DNA of 64,000 nucleotides from Ferdinandcohnia sp036962705. GTDB taxonomy: Bacteria; Bacillota; Bacilli; Bacillales; Bacillaceae_L. The stretch lies in assembly GCF_036962705.1 (NCBI RefSeq), contig NZ_JBALOQ010000022.1:124001-188000 (forward strand). The letters run 5' to 3'. Below the pieces are notes generated by a model. It was not told the DNA's origin. It did not search any database and saw only the letters and a list, made by a program, of their open reading frames with translations. Made by a program: the position numbers and the translations under genes. Below are positions 1-8,020 of this stretch, one piece after another; within the stretch, counting starts at the first letter, position 1; each line of letters opens with the position of its first letter.

Positions 1-1
1 G

Positions 2-181
2 AAGACACTTGATACACATCCTGCTACGATTATCATACTCTTGCTTGCAGCAGGTAATCTGGCCGGAGTGCTGGGGATGATTCTAGCAATCCCAACCTAT
101 GCTGTTATCAAAACGATAGTAATCAACATCGTGAAATTCCTAAAAGCAAAGAAAAAGGCCGAACTAACGGCAGATATATAA
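2..181 (+). CDS. AI-2E family transporter, C-terminal fragment (partial at window edge)
   Basis: The open frame enters from the left edge and ends at a TAA at 179-181, giving the last 59 residues. It shows a hydrophobic stretch with HPATIIILLLAAG followed by GVLGMILAIPTYAV, which matches the conserved C-terminal end of the AI-2E (PerM/YdbI) family of multi-span membrane proteins. It finishes with a lysine-rich cytoplasmic tail. The family is mostly implicated in export of small molecules or ions, and the substrate cannot be told from this fragment. An intrinsic terminator follows at once. Confidence 0.8.
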   Translation, partial: KTLDTHPATIIILLLAAGNLAGVLGMILAIPTYAVIKTIVINIVKFLKAKKKAELTADI

Positions 182-199
182 CGGAACACAATTAATCAA

Positions 200-227
200 A
201 AAGGCTTAAATCTTTAAGCCTTTTTTT
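200..227 (+). terminator. Intrinsic terminator after the AI-2E transporter
   Basis: AAGGCTTAAA and TTTAAGCCTT pair across a short loop and are followed by a run of T. It lies 19 bp after the stop codon. Confidence 0.85.
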
Positions 228-501
228 ACATTCTATTGAGCTAACTTACCCTCACTATTGTCATCCCATTTACCTTAAGTTTAAAAATATTAATTTGATT
301 AAACCTAAGAACCTTCAAATATAACCAAATTTGATACAAAGACAGCCATAATTTGAAATAGACAAACATGGAAAATAGTATATAAAGTCTTTTCATATCT
401 TATTGAATTTGCCAACTAATATAAAGGACTCCCTCTTAGGAAGTCCACTGGATGTGCAATACCCCTTCGCTTAAAAGATGATTTTACTTAATTCTAATCT
501 C

Positions 502-672
502 TTATTTTGGAGTTTTGTTTGTATCTTCCCCCGACTTATTATCCATCGCGCCACCAGCTACAGGACCAGCATTAGAACCAAATGGATCAAGAGCAGAAGC
601 AATGGTATCACCAGTTTCGATTGCATAACGAGTATCATTATCCTCAGGTTTACGTTTATTCTTATCAATCAT
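502..672 (-). CDS. Small hydrophilic protein of unknown function (56 aa)
   Basis: On the minus strand an ATG at 672 follows a purine-rich GAGGGAGTG ribosome binding site. It opens 56 codons: a Lys/Asp-rich start, a central segment with TGDTIASALDPFGSNAG, then a glycine-alanine patch and a charged tail. It has no signal peptide or membrane segment, and I do not recognise the family. A small hairpin at about 428-448 (GGACT/AGTCC) could end the transcript. The good ribosome binding site and a clean frame make it a likely real gene; the size and composition would fit a small sporulation-phase protein, but that is only a guess. Confidence 0.6.
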   Translation of the reverse strand: MIDKNKRKPEDNDTRYAIETGDTIASALDPFGSNAGPVAGGAMDNKSGEDTNKTPK

Positions 673-1303
673 CTATTTCACTCCCTCGTTTTTTTTAGGG
701 AAGTGCTTTTATTTTAGCAGCACTGTCCTGTAACATATTTTGTCCATTTTAGATAAATTTACGAGGAAGGATTAGTGGGCGGTATCTGTTAATATTTTTG
801 CTTTAAATAAGAAAAAGGCGACCTTCTTATCGAAGAATCGCACGATGTTGTCTAAAGTGCAAAATTTCTACTCTTTGTATTAGAATCTTTAACAAAATGT
901 TAAAGAAAATCGCCGAAATTTTATTACTAGTAATCCTCTTAATCCTCTTTTTATAGTGATTCCGTAGCGGCTAGATCATCTTCATCAAATTTTTTCGGAA
1001 CACTTTCATCTAATTATCCAGCATTCTCAACATCACCAGAATCGTAGCCTCCGACTTCAGCATCGGATGTTGTGCCATAAAGACCCGTTCTGCCTCAGTT
1101 TCTAAAATTGGGATTAGTGCCGTTCCATATTTCTGTTTTGTACATATGTTGTGATTACGAAAAGAACGGGAAAGAAAGTTCTATACAGGGAAAATGATAC
1201 ATACGGAGCTGATTTTGCTCTATCCATTGTATGTGTATACTTTTTATCATCGTAGGAGCAGTTTATTTTTAAAAGACTCCATTAACGACTGGAGGTGTAT
1301 TTC
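673..1303. other. Gene-poor gap of about 630 bp before yfkJ
   Basis: No intact gene is seen. The only coding-like trace is a decayed minus-strand frame at 951-1094 (listed separately). The segment just upstream of 1304 is AT-rich and probably holds the yfkJ promoter, but I could not fix a convincing -35/-10 pair. Confidence 0.5.
951..1094 (-). pseudogene. Possible remnant of a small acidic protein gene
   Basis: The minus-strand frame reads GLYGTTSDAEVGGYDSGDVE, then an in-frame TAA, then LDESVPKKFDEDDLAATESL and a stop. The two halves have matching acidic, hydrophilic composition, as if one small gene had taken a nonsense mutation and lost its 5' end: a TGA lies just upstream and no start is visible. 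I do not recognise the family. It could be chance, since the segment is short. Confidence 0.3.
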
Positions 1304-1768
1304 ATGATCAACGTTTTATTTGTGTGTCTAGGGAATATATGCCGTTCACCGATGGCTGAAGCTTTTTTTCGTTACTTAGTCAAAAAGGAAAATTTGACAC
1401 ACAAAATCGAAGTTGATTCCGCTGCAACAAGTCCATTGCAAATCGGATTTCCTCCGCATGAAGGAACTCTTGATATTCTAAAGAAATACAATATCTCTTC
1501 CGATGGGCTTATTGGACGCCAGCTAAAGAAAGAAGACTTTTGGAAGTTCGATTATATTATTGGGATGGACGAAAGCAACATAAAAAATATCTTCAAGAAA
1601 ACCGGCAAGCATAACCATCCTAAGATCATTAGGTTACTCGACCTGACCAAATACAAGATAGATGTCCCCGATCCATTTTACACAGGTGATTTTGATGAAA
1701 CCTATCGTCTAGTTTCTGCTGGGTGCAGGGCTTTACTCAATAAAATACGCAGCGAACAAAACTTATAA
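1304..1768 (+). CDS. yfkJ: Low-molecular-weight protein-tyrosine phosphatase (YfkJ-like)
   Basis: The 154-residue protein opens with the phosphatase P-loop: Cys8-Leu-Gly-Asn-Ile-Cys-Arg14-Ser15 gives the C-x5-R-S signature. It carries the late general-acid motif VPDPFYTGDF with Asp near residue 123. Both positions and the length are standard for cytoplasmic LMW-PTPs, which remove phosphate from tyrosine (some members act on phosphoarginine). The sequence is closer to Bacillus YfkJ than to YwlE as I recall them. The start is the ATG at 1304, with GGAGGTG at 1291-1297; an upstream GTG at 1295 falls inside that ribosome binding site. It is a single gene and ends before a bidirectional terminator. 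Confidence 0.92.
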   Translation: MINVLFVCLGNICRSPMAEAFFRYLVKKENLTHKIEVDSAATSPLQIGFPPHEGTLDILKKYNISSDGLIGRQLKKEDFWKFDYIIGMDESNIKNIFKKTGKHNHPKIIRLLDLTKYKIDVPDPFYTGDFDETYRLVSAGCRALLNKIRSEQNL

Positions 1769-1801
1769 CAACAAGACATCTAAAACCATTACCTAGTTCA
1801 A

Positions 1802-1837
1802 AAAGCACACGTTTTTGTAAAAAACAACGTGTGCTTA
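1802..1837. terminator. Bidirectional terminator between yfkJ and the LLM oxidoreductase
   Basis: AAGCACACGTT pairs with AACGTGTGCTT. A-rich and T-rich flanks let it serve the convergent genes on both sides. Confidence 0.8.
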
Positions 1838-1879
1838 AATATGTTATTAGATTTCTCCCAAGAAATAAATCCGTTAAAC

Positions 1880-2869
1880 TTATCTTGTTGCAAGCCCCAC
1901 CTCTTTAGCAATAAGTTCATATGATTTAAGTCGGTCCTCAGGTGAGTGTGTGATTGTGACAATCATAATTTCATCGGCTTGGTATGCCTCTTTAAGTTCT
2001 TGGAGTCTATCCTTCACATTTTTTGGATTTCCAATGATTACTTTTTGTTTCATTTTTTCAAAGCCCTCATGGTATTCCTTTGCTTCTGAAATGGACGGAA
2101 CTCCTTTCTTCCCTTCCCGCTTTTCTCTTTGCTTACCCCACACATAAGAACTTAACGCAATGTCTTCAGCTTTCTCGTTAGTTGCAGCACAAATGGCAGA
2201 AACAGTAACAATCACTTGTGGCATATCACCTTCATTTCGTGGTGTAAAGTTATTAATATAATCCTTGACGATTTCATCACCATCATTGTCGCTCATGAAC
2301 AGTCCGAATGTATATGCTAACCCTTTTTCAGCAGCAAGTATGGCACTCTTTTTGCTCGTTCCTAATAGCCAAGGAACTGGCTGTATTGGAGGAATTGGAG
2401 CTGCCTTTAAGTTAGCAAATTCATGGTCATTAGGAAAATCATTATGTAAAAAATGAAGCAGTAGATCAATCAATTCTGGCATCTTCCAAACCTGCTGTAA
2501 AAAATTATCAGATAGCGCATTGGTAGCCTCCGCAGAACCACCGGGTGCCCTACCGATTCCGATGTCTATTCGATTTGGAAATAAGGTGGCAAGCATATTA
2601 TAGACCTCAGCTATCTTATAAGGTTTATAGTGAGGTAACAGGACAGCACCCGAACCAATTCGTATTGAATTTGTTTGTGCTCCAATGTACCCTAGCATTA
2701 CCTCAGGTGCCGGACAAGCAAGACCAGGTAAGTCATGATGTTCAGCAATCCAATATCTTGTGTAGCCCAATAGTTCTCCTGCTTGCGCTAGTTTCATTGA
2801 TTCAAACAATGCTTCCTGGGGTGTTTGATTTGCTGAAATAGGAGCTTGATCTAAAATGCTTAATTTCAT
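1880..2869 (-). CDS. LLM-class flavin-dependent oxidoreductase (MsnO8-type)
   Basis: This 329-residue protein is a luciferase-like monooxygenase of the single-component type common in Bacillus. The N-terminus reads LSILDQAPI. Further on come the family landmarks GYTRYWIAEHHDLPG, RIGSGAVLLPHY and FPNRIDIGIGRAPG, which build the TIM barrel and FMN pocket. It ends with a segment containing DEIMIVTITHSPEDRLKSYE. The family uses reduced FMN and oxygen; the substrate is unknown. The ATG at 2869 follows GGAGGGAG. It heads away from a DUF3219 gene 13 bp upstream, which is in the same direction, so the three minus-strand genes here are probably one transcript. A paralogue of the same type lies at 22053-23054. 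Confidence 0.9.
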   Translation of the reverse strand: MKLSILDQAPISANQTPQEALFESMKLAQAGELLGYTRYWIAEHHDLPGLACPAPEVMLGYIGAQTNSIRIGSGAVLLPHYKPYKIAEVYNMLATLFPNRIDIGIGRAPGGSAEATNALSDNFLQQVWKMPELIDLLLHFLHNDFPNDHEFANLKAAPIPPIQPVPWLLGTSKKSAILAAEKGLAYTFGLFMSDNDGDEIVKDYINNFTPRNEGDMPQVIVTVSAICAATNEKAEDIALSSYVWGKQREKREGKKGVPSISEAKEYHEGFEKMKQKVIIGNPKNVKDRLQELKEAYQADEIMIVTITHSPEDRLKSYELIAKEVGLATR

Positions 2870-2882
2870 CTTGAACTCCCTC

Positions 2883-3167
2883 CTATTCTCTTAATTCACG
2901 AAGAGTTAGTGTGAAGTCTCCAACTTGATCTTTTTCATAAAGATTCGTAATAGAGGTTGAGTATTCCTGAATCATAACTTTACAAGCAAGGTTTCGCTCT
3001 GGGACCTTTAATTCAAAATCCCCTTTATATAAAAGAGTTGTTATTTCATGGTATTCTTTACTTGCCACTTTAAAATCGACTTTCACTAACAAAAAATTAT
3101 TTATATTATCTTCTTGATAATTAGAAACTTCCAATTTGTAATCATTTAAGTATATTGCAGTAATCAA
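2883..3167 (-). CDS. DUF3219 family protein (YkvR-like)
   Basis: The 94-residue protein has a beta-rich pattern: an N-terminal ITAIYLNDYKLEV, a middle YHEITTLLYKGDFELKVPER and a C-terminal YSTSITNLYEKDQVGDFTL. The 'Y-H-[ED]-I...LLY' and 'YSTS[IL]TNLY' motifs fit the DUF3219/YkvR family of Bacillus as I remember it. No function is established. It sits between a methyltransferase (3 bp upstream) and the LLM oxidoreductase (13 bp downstream), so translation is probably coupled within one operon. Confidence 0.7.
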   Translation of the reverse strand: MITAIYLNDYKLEVSNYQEDNINNFLLVKVDFKVASKEYHEITTLLYKGDFELKVPERNLACKVMIQEYSTSITNLYEKDQVGDFTLTLRELRE

Positions 3168-3170
3168 TGG

Positions 3171-3773
3171 TCAGCTCTCCTTTTTGGTATTTCGAATTTC
3201 CATCGCAATGAATAGTCCATTATAAAATTCTTTTTTGTTTAGTATTGTTAATCCATATTGCTTTATTAGTTGTTCTGTTTCACGATTTAAACAACATCCA
3301 TCACATACTTTTTTCCAAGCTGGTGTAAGCCAATCTTGTAGTCTCGATAAAAAAGGATTTCTCATTTTCACATGTTCAAACATCAGAATTGTTCCATTCG
3401 GATTACAAACCCTTTTCATTTCTTGCAAGGCCATTTCTGGTTCTGGTATTGTACAAAATACAAGAGTGGCCACTACGGTGTCATATGTATTATTCGCAAT
3501 AGGTAATTTTTCTGCACCCGCTCGGATAATTTCAATCGGAACAGTAGCTTGTGCTTTGTTTTCTATTGCTCTGTCCGACATATATGGATTAGGTTCGATC
3601 GCCGTAACACTTTGAACATCTCGGTAAAGTGGAAAATTAATACCTGTTCCTGAACCTAATTCGAGAACTTGCCCCGTGGCTTTTGTTAGTAAATGAGTTC
3701 GAATTGAGATGAATTTTCTTCTTTCAAGTGGTTTCATGAAAAAATCGTATAGGGTTGGAAATATCGTACTCAT
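3171..3773 (-). CDS. Class I SAM-dependent methyltransferase
   Basis: It is a 200-residue Rossmann-fold methyltransferase. Motif I (VLELGSGTG, about residues 36-44) binds S-adenosylmethionine, an acidic residue in TAIEPNPYM binds the ribose, and NTYDTVVATLVFCTIPEP is the later motif IV region. The C-terminal half has a Cys pair in VCDGCCLNRET, seen in the YdaC/Methyltransf_11-like group. The substrate is unknown. Of two ATGs (3788 and 3773), the second is preferred: GGAG lies 9 bp upstream of it inside the first few codons, while the first has no usable ribosome binding site. It leads the DUF3219-LLM operon. Confidence 0.85.
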   Translation of the reverse strand: MSTIFPTLYDFFMKPLERRKFISIRTHLLTKATGQVLELGSGTGINFPLYRDVQSVTAIEPNPYMSDRAIENKAQATVPIEIIRAGAEKLPIANNTYDTVVATLVFCTIPEPEMALQEMKRVCNPNGTILMFEHVKMRNPFLSRLQDWLTPAWKKVCDGCCLNRETEQLIKQYGLTILNKKEFYNGLFIAMEIRNTKKES

Positions 3774-3913
3774 TTTTTTCAGCTCCATTATCCTTCGATA
3801 CGTTAATTATATAATAGTCTTTACAAGGATTTCGAATAATTGGTATGTGATTGGAACATCAAAGGCTAAAATTGGGTAAGATAAAATGAAGTAGAACTAA
3901 GGAGTTGTATGTA

Positions 3914-4219
3914 TTGAGATTCCAATGGAGTTTGATTTTAGGACTTATATTTGCACTGATTATCGCGATATTTGCGGTTGTGAACGTGGATTCTGTAAGA
4001 GTTAATTTTGTATTTGGCTACACAGAGATTCCGCTTATTTTAATCATTTTGGGTTCAGCATTACTTGGTGGTCTGATCGTGGGTATGTTTGGTATTCTCC
4101 GTCAATATAAGCAACAAAGACAGATCAAAAAGCTAGAGAAAGAAATTGAACAACTTAATGCAGCCAAGATTCAGGAAAAACCAATAGAGAAAACAGCAGT
4201 TGAAACAAGTGAAAAATAA
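3914..4219 (+). CDS. LapA/DUF1049 domain small membrane protein (YrvD-like)
   Basis: About 101 residues form two hydrophobic segments (about residues 6-26 and 39-62) joined by VNVDSVRVNFVFGYTEIPL, then a charged coiled-coil tail (KQQRQIKKLEKEIEQL). This is the DUF1049/LapA pattern. In Gram-negative bacteria LapA takes part in LPS regulation; in Bacillus its role is unknown. The start is a TTG at 3914, 9 bp after AAGGAG; an earlier in-frame TTG at 3905 touches the ribosome binding site. Single gene. Confidence 0.82.
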   Translation: MRFQWSLILGLIFALIIAIFAVVNVDSVRVNFVFGYTEIPLILIILGSALLGGLIVGMFGILRQYKQQRQIKKLEKEIEQLNAAKIQEKPIEKTAVETSEK

Positions 4220-4249
4220 GGAAAGGCGTGGTACCTTTCCTTTATTAAG

Positions 4250-6448
4250 TTATTTTACTGGTATCTCATCCGCCGGCTCCAATAACCCCATTTCTAAACA
4301 CCTATCGAGCAATAAGGCTTTCCTCTCTTTTTGAAATTGGATTTCGATTTTTTCTCCTGTGACCGAAACAATTGTTCCGTGTCCGAAAACACGATGCTTT
4401 ACGACCATGCCCTCCAGAATCTCATCCGCAATTCTAATTGCATTTGGATTATAAGTGACAACCGATTTTTCTCGTACTATCTTTTTCTTTGATTCTGACG
4501 GCTGCACCCTAACCGGAGGTGAAATGATGTTCTTTACATTTGCCACAAATCGGGATTGGGCAACATCTTTACCATTTTGTTTTTTATAGGACAAAAGTTC
4601 AAGCTCCTGTTCAGCACGTGTCATCCCAACATAAAATAGGCGGACAGCTTCTTCCATGAGACCTCGCTCGCCCTCTTTATATTTATTAATCTCATCATGT
4701 GAAGGAATCACTCCTTCAATTAGATCAATCATATAAACCTTTTTAAACTCAAGTCCTTTTGAACTGTGAAATGTGGAAAGCGTGATGGCATCTTTATTTT
4801 TATTTAATTTTGAGACTTTCAAGAGATTTTCTAGATGCTTTAATCTACCTGCAAATTGTTCCATCGTTTCAAGTGTATCTGCAATTTCCTCAAGCGTTTG
4901 AAGCACGCTAAAGAGATAATCCGTTTTAAATCCGAGCTTCTTGCTCATTTCCTTAAGAGTTTTATCATAGCTAAGCTCATTTCTAATAATCTTAATCGCC
5001 TTATGTGGCTTGACTCCTTTCATTTGTTGAAAGTTTTTCTGACATGCTTGTATTTGTTTTATTTGGTAGTCCTTTAAGCTTTTATTTTGTAAAAGCCGTT
5101 CAAATATCGACTCAGTTGGATTCTTTTTCGCTAGTTCGAACAATTGTTCTCTCGATAGATAAAACCCACATTTCGTATAAATTTGTTCGAAAATATCGAC
5201 CCGTTTATCTGTAAAGGTCATTCTCATAAAATTCAATATGTCTTTAACGACCCAATGTGAGAAAAAGCGATTATCAGAATCTTTTATATAAAAAGGGATT
5301 TGATTCCGATCAAGCTCATTAATTAGCATGATAGATGATGAGTTGTTCCGGTATAGCACTGCGACATCTTTCTTCTTTTCTACCAGGTCAATTTCTTGTA
5401 CAAGATATTTAGCTTGTATTCGATAATCCTCAAATTGTCTAATTTCAATTGGGTTAATATTGGGGTTTTCGGTGAACATATTTTTGTAGTAGCGGTCTTT
5501 ATTACGCTTAATGAAGCTGTTGGCAACGTGGACGATATCCTTTGACGAACGATAGTTCTGCTCCATTTTTAGGATAACAGCTTCTGGGTATACATTTGTA
5601 AAATCTAACAAGTACTTCGGCTCCGCTCCCCGCCAAGAATAAATCGATTGATCATCATCTGCCACGACATATAGATTTTGATGAGGCTTTACTAGCTTCT
5701 CAATCATTTCATGTTGAACGAGCGATGTATCCTGGCTTTCATCTGTAAGGACATAATCATAGCGGGTTTGATATTTTCGTAAAATCATATCATCGTTTTT
5801 AAATGCATCATTCGCAATAGTTAGCATATCGTCATAATCCAATAAGAGATTACTTGGATTTGAGTTCTTTATTTTTTCATATTCTTCAACAATAGCTTCG
5901 ACAAATGGAATGTCACAATCAATACTTCCCCATTCATCCCGTGGCAGAAGCTTATTCTTGATAAAACTAATATAGGTTGTTAGTTCTTCAAGCTGCTCTT
6001 CCGTGATATTCTCACCATTCATCGATTTAAATAATTTCCGCAAAAGCAGCTTTTTATTAGGACCACCATCTTGATTCCCTTCAATTAATTGGTAGGAAAC
6101 TTTTCGTTTATAAAAATAATCCCGTACTACTTGAAATGCAAGACTATGAATGGTTGAAAAGTCTACAGAATTTACGGGGTGATCTGGAAAGAAACGAGCA
6201 AATCTTTCTTTCATATCGGCTGCCGATGCTCGACTAAAGGTTACAGCCTTTATGCGGGTAGGTTCTACCCCCACTACTTCGACTAAATAACCAATTCGCA
6301 TAATAGTTGTTGTCGTTTTACCCGAGCCAGGTGACGCTAAAAGGAGTAAAGGTCCCTTTGTGTGAAGAACGGCCTTTTTCTGAACGTCATTAAGCTGTAC
6401 ACCAAGCTGCTGTTTCTTCCGATAAAAAAAGCTTTCCCCTTTATTCAT
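4250..6448 (-). CDS. UvrD/PcrA-family ATP-dependent DNA helicase (YjcD-like)
   Basis: The 732-residue superfamily 1A helicase shows all expected motifs in order: Walker A LLASPGSGKTTT (about 36-47), the Walker B variant LTDESQDTS, motif III DDQSIYSWRG, motif IV EQNYRSS, motif V TFHSSKGLEF and motif VI FYVGMTRAEQEL. After the 2B region comes a C-terminal basic linker and a small SH3-like end (GHGTIVSVTGEKIEIQF), as in PcrA and UvrD tails. Its length and 'ESQDTS' box resemble Bacillus YjcD more than PcrA. It likely unwinds DNA 3'-5' in repair or conflict resolution. The ATG at 6448 follows AAAGGAGGT. Confidence 0.9.
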   Translation of the reverse strand: MNKGESFFYRKKQQLGVQLNDVQKKAVLHTKGPLLLLASPGSGKTTTTIMRIGYLVEVVGVEPTRIKAVTFSRASAADMKERFARFFPDHPVNSVDFSTIHSLAFQVVRDYFYKRKVSYQLIEGNQDGGPNKKLLLRKLFKSMNGENITEEQLEELTTYISFIKNKLLPRDEWGSIDCDIPFVEAIVEEYEKIKNSNPSNLLLDYDDMLTIANDAFKNDDMILRKYQTRYDYVLTDESQDTSLVQHEMIEKLVKPHQNLYVVADDDQSIYSWRGAEPKYLLDFTNVYPEAVILKMEQNYRSSKDIVHVANSFIKRNKDRYYKNMFTENPNINPIEIRQFEDYRIQAKYLVQEIDLVEKKKDVAVLYRNNSSSIMLINELDRNQIPFYIKDSDNRFFSHWVVKDILNFMRMTFTDKRVDIFEQIYTKCGFYLSREQLFELAKKNPTESIFERLLQNKSLKDYQIKQIQACQKNFQQMKGVKPHKAIKIIRNELSYDKTLKEMSKKLGFKTDYLFSVLQTLEEIADTLETMEQFAGRLKHLENLLKVSKLNKNKDAITLSTFHSSKGLEFKKVYMIDLIEGVIPSHDEINKYKEGERGLMEEAVRLFYVGMTRAEQELELLSYKKQNGKDVAQSRFVANVKNIISPPVRVQPSESKKKIVREKSVVTYNPNAIRIADEILEGMVVKHRVFGHGTIVSVTGEKIEIQFQKERKALLLDRCLEMGLLEPADEIPVK

Positions 6449-6597
6449 GTTAGCCCACCTCCTTTTTGCTTAAAAGTCCATTATAAATTCTATCATTTTT
6501 ATAGCCATGGGTGTTGAAATCCATATTAATAACAAAGACATAAAACAAGGTAATAATTGGTACGTTATATAAAGGATGAATATTAGAGGTGATAATC

Positions 6598-7986
6598 TTG
6601 AATTATAGAATTGAAAAAGACACGATGGGTGAAATTAAAGTTCCGGTTGATGCCTACTGGGCTGCCCAAACCCAACGTAGTATAGAAAATTTTCAAATTG
6701 GGACGGAAAAGATGCCACTTGAGGTAATTGAAGCTTTTGCTATATTAAAAAGAAGTGCAGCCACTACAAATGAAAAGCTTGGAAAATTAAGTGAAAATAA
6801 AGCGAAAGCGATTACCAATGCCTGTGATGAAATTTTATTAGGTCGTATTTTTGAGCATTTTCCACTTGTTGTGTGGCAAACAGGTAGTGGGACGCAAAGT
6901 AATATGAATGTCAACGAGGTAGTTGCAAACCGTGCGAACAAATGGTTAATGGATCAAGGAATCGACGAGAAAATCCATCCGAATGATGATGTTAATATGA
7001 GTCAAAGTTCAAATGACACTTTTCCAACCGCGATGCATATTGCCGGTGTAAAAACAATAAATGAACGTCTAATTCCAGCGATTGATACATTACAAGCAAC
7101 TTTGCAAGAAAAGGAAAAAGAATTTGATTCAATCGTAAAAATTGGAAGAACTCATCTTCAAGATGCTACTCCATTAACACTTGGTCAGGAAATTAGTGGC
7201 TGGGTCCATATGTTAAAGCGTACTAAGGAGATGATCATGGAATCGACTGAAAAAATGCTTGCTCTTGCAATTGGTGGTACAGCAGTTGGCACCGGGATTA
7301 ATGCTCATCCAATGTTTGGTGAAAATATTTCAAAAGAAATTTCGGAGTACACAAAGCTTTCCTTTTTCTCATCTGAAAATAAATTCCATGCCCTAACCAG
7401 TCACGATGAGATTGTTTATGCACATGGAGCTTTAAAAGCATTGGCAGCAGATTTAATGAAAATTGCAAATGATGTTAGATGGCTTGCAAGTGGCCCACGC
7501 TGTGGAATTGGAGAAATAATGATACCTGAAAATGAACCAGGAAGCTCAATTATGCCTGGAAAAGTAAATCCCACCCAGAGTGAAGCACTTACAATGGTTG
7601 CGGTTCAGGTCATGGGCAATGATGCTACAATCGGAATAGCGGCAAGTCAAGGTAATTTTGAGCTTAATGTATTTAAACCGGTGATTATTTATAATTTACT
7701 TCAGTCCGTTAGACTGCTTACTGATTCGATGGTTTCTTTTAATAAAAACTGTGCAATCGGAATTAAAGCAAATGAAGCCATAATCTCTAAAAATCTACAA
7801 GATTCATTAATGCTTGTAACAGCCCTCAACCCTTATATTGGTTATGAAAAAGCTGCGACTATCGCAAAGCATGCCCATAAACATAATACCACTTTAAAAG
7901 AAGCTGCCTTACAGCTTGGAATGTTAACAAAAGAACAATTTGAGCAATATGTGAACCCTGGGGATATGGTACATCCAAAGGAATGA
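6598..7986 (+). CDS. fumC: Fumarate hydratase, class II
   Basis: The 462-residue enzyme of the fumarase/aspartase superfamily converts fumarate and water to malate in the TCA cycle. Landmarks are QTGSGTQSNMNVNEVV, the substrate-binding HPNDDVNMSQSSNDTFP, the catalytic loop signature GSSIMPGKVNPTQSE and the C-terminal NPYIGYE. The chosen start is a TTG at 6598 behind AGAGGTGAT; it gives exactly the 462-residue length I recall for Bacillus CitG, whereas a GTG at 6589 lies in the ribosome binding site. It is monocistronic with its own terminator. Confidence 0.96.
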   Translation: MNYRIEKDTMGEIKVPVDAYWAAQTQRSIENFQIGTEKMPLEVIEAFAILKRSAATTNEKLGKLSENKAKAITNACDEILLGRIFEHFPLVVWQTGSGTQSNMNVNEVVANRANKWLMDQGIDEKIHPNDDVNMSQSSNDTFPTAMHIAGVKTINERLIPAIDTLQATLQEKEKEFDSIVKIGRTHLQDATPLTLGQEISGWVHMLKRTKEMIMESTEKMLALAIGGTAVGTGINAHPMFGENISKEISEYTKLSFFSSENKFHALTSHDEIVYAHGALKALAADLMKIANDVRWLASGPRCGIGEIMIPENEPGSSIMPGKVNPTQSEALTMVAVQVMGNDATIGIAASQGNFELNVFKPVIIYNLLQSVRLLTDSMVSFNKNCAIGIKANEAIISKNLQDSLMLVTALNPYIGYEKAATIAKHAHKHNTTLKEAALQLGMLTKEQFEQYVNPGDMVHPKE

Positions 7987-7990
7987 AAAA

Positions 7991-8020
7991 TAGCCTTCCA
8001 TTCGGAAGGCTAACCTTTTT
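7991..8020. terminator. Terminator between fumC and pepF
   Basis: TAGCCTTCC and GGAAGGCTA form a stem with an ATTC-type loop, followed by CCTTTTT on the plus strand. It is placed between two convergent genes. Confidence 0.8.

Noticed and set aside
478..717. Plus-strand open frame of 79 residues
   Set aside because: It runs opposite to a minus-strand gene (502-672) that has a good ribosome binding site; the plus-strand frame has none and poor codon use.
1295..1303. Upstream GTG start of the phosphatase gene
   Set aside because: It lies inside the GGAGGTG ribosome binding site, which fits the ATG at 1304.
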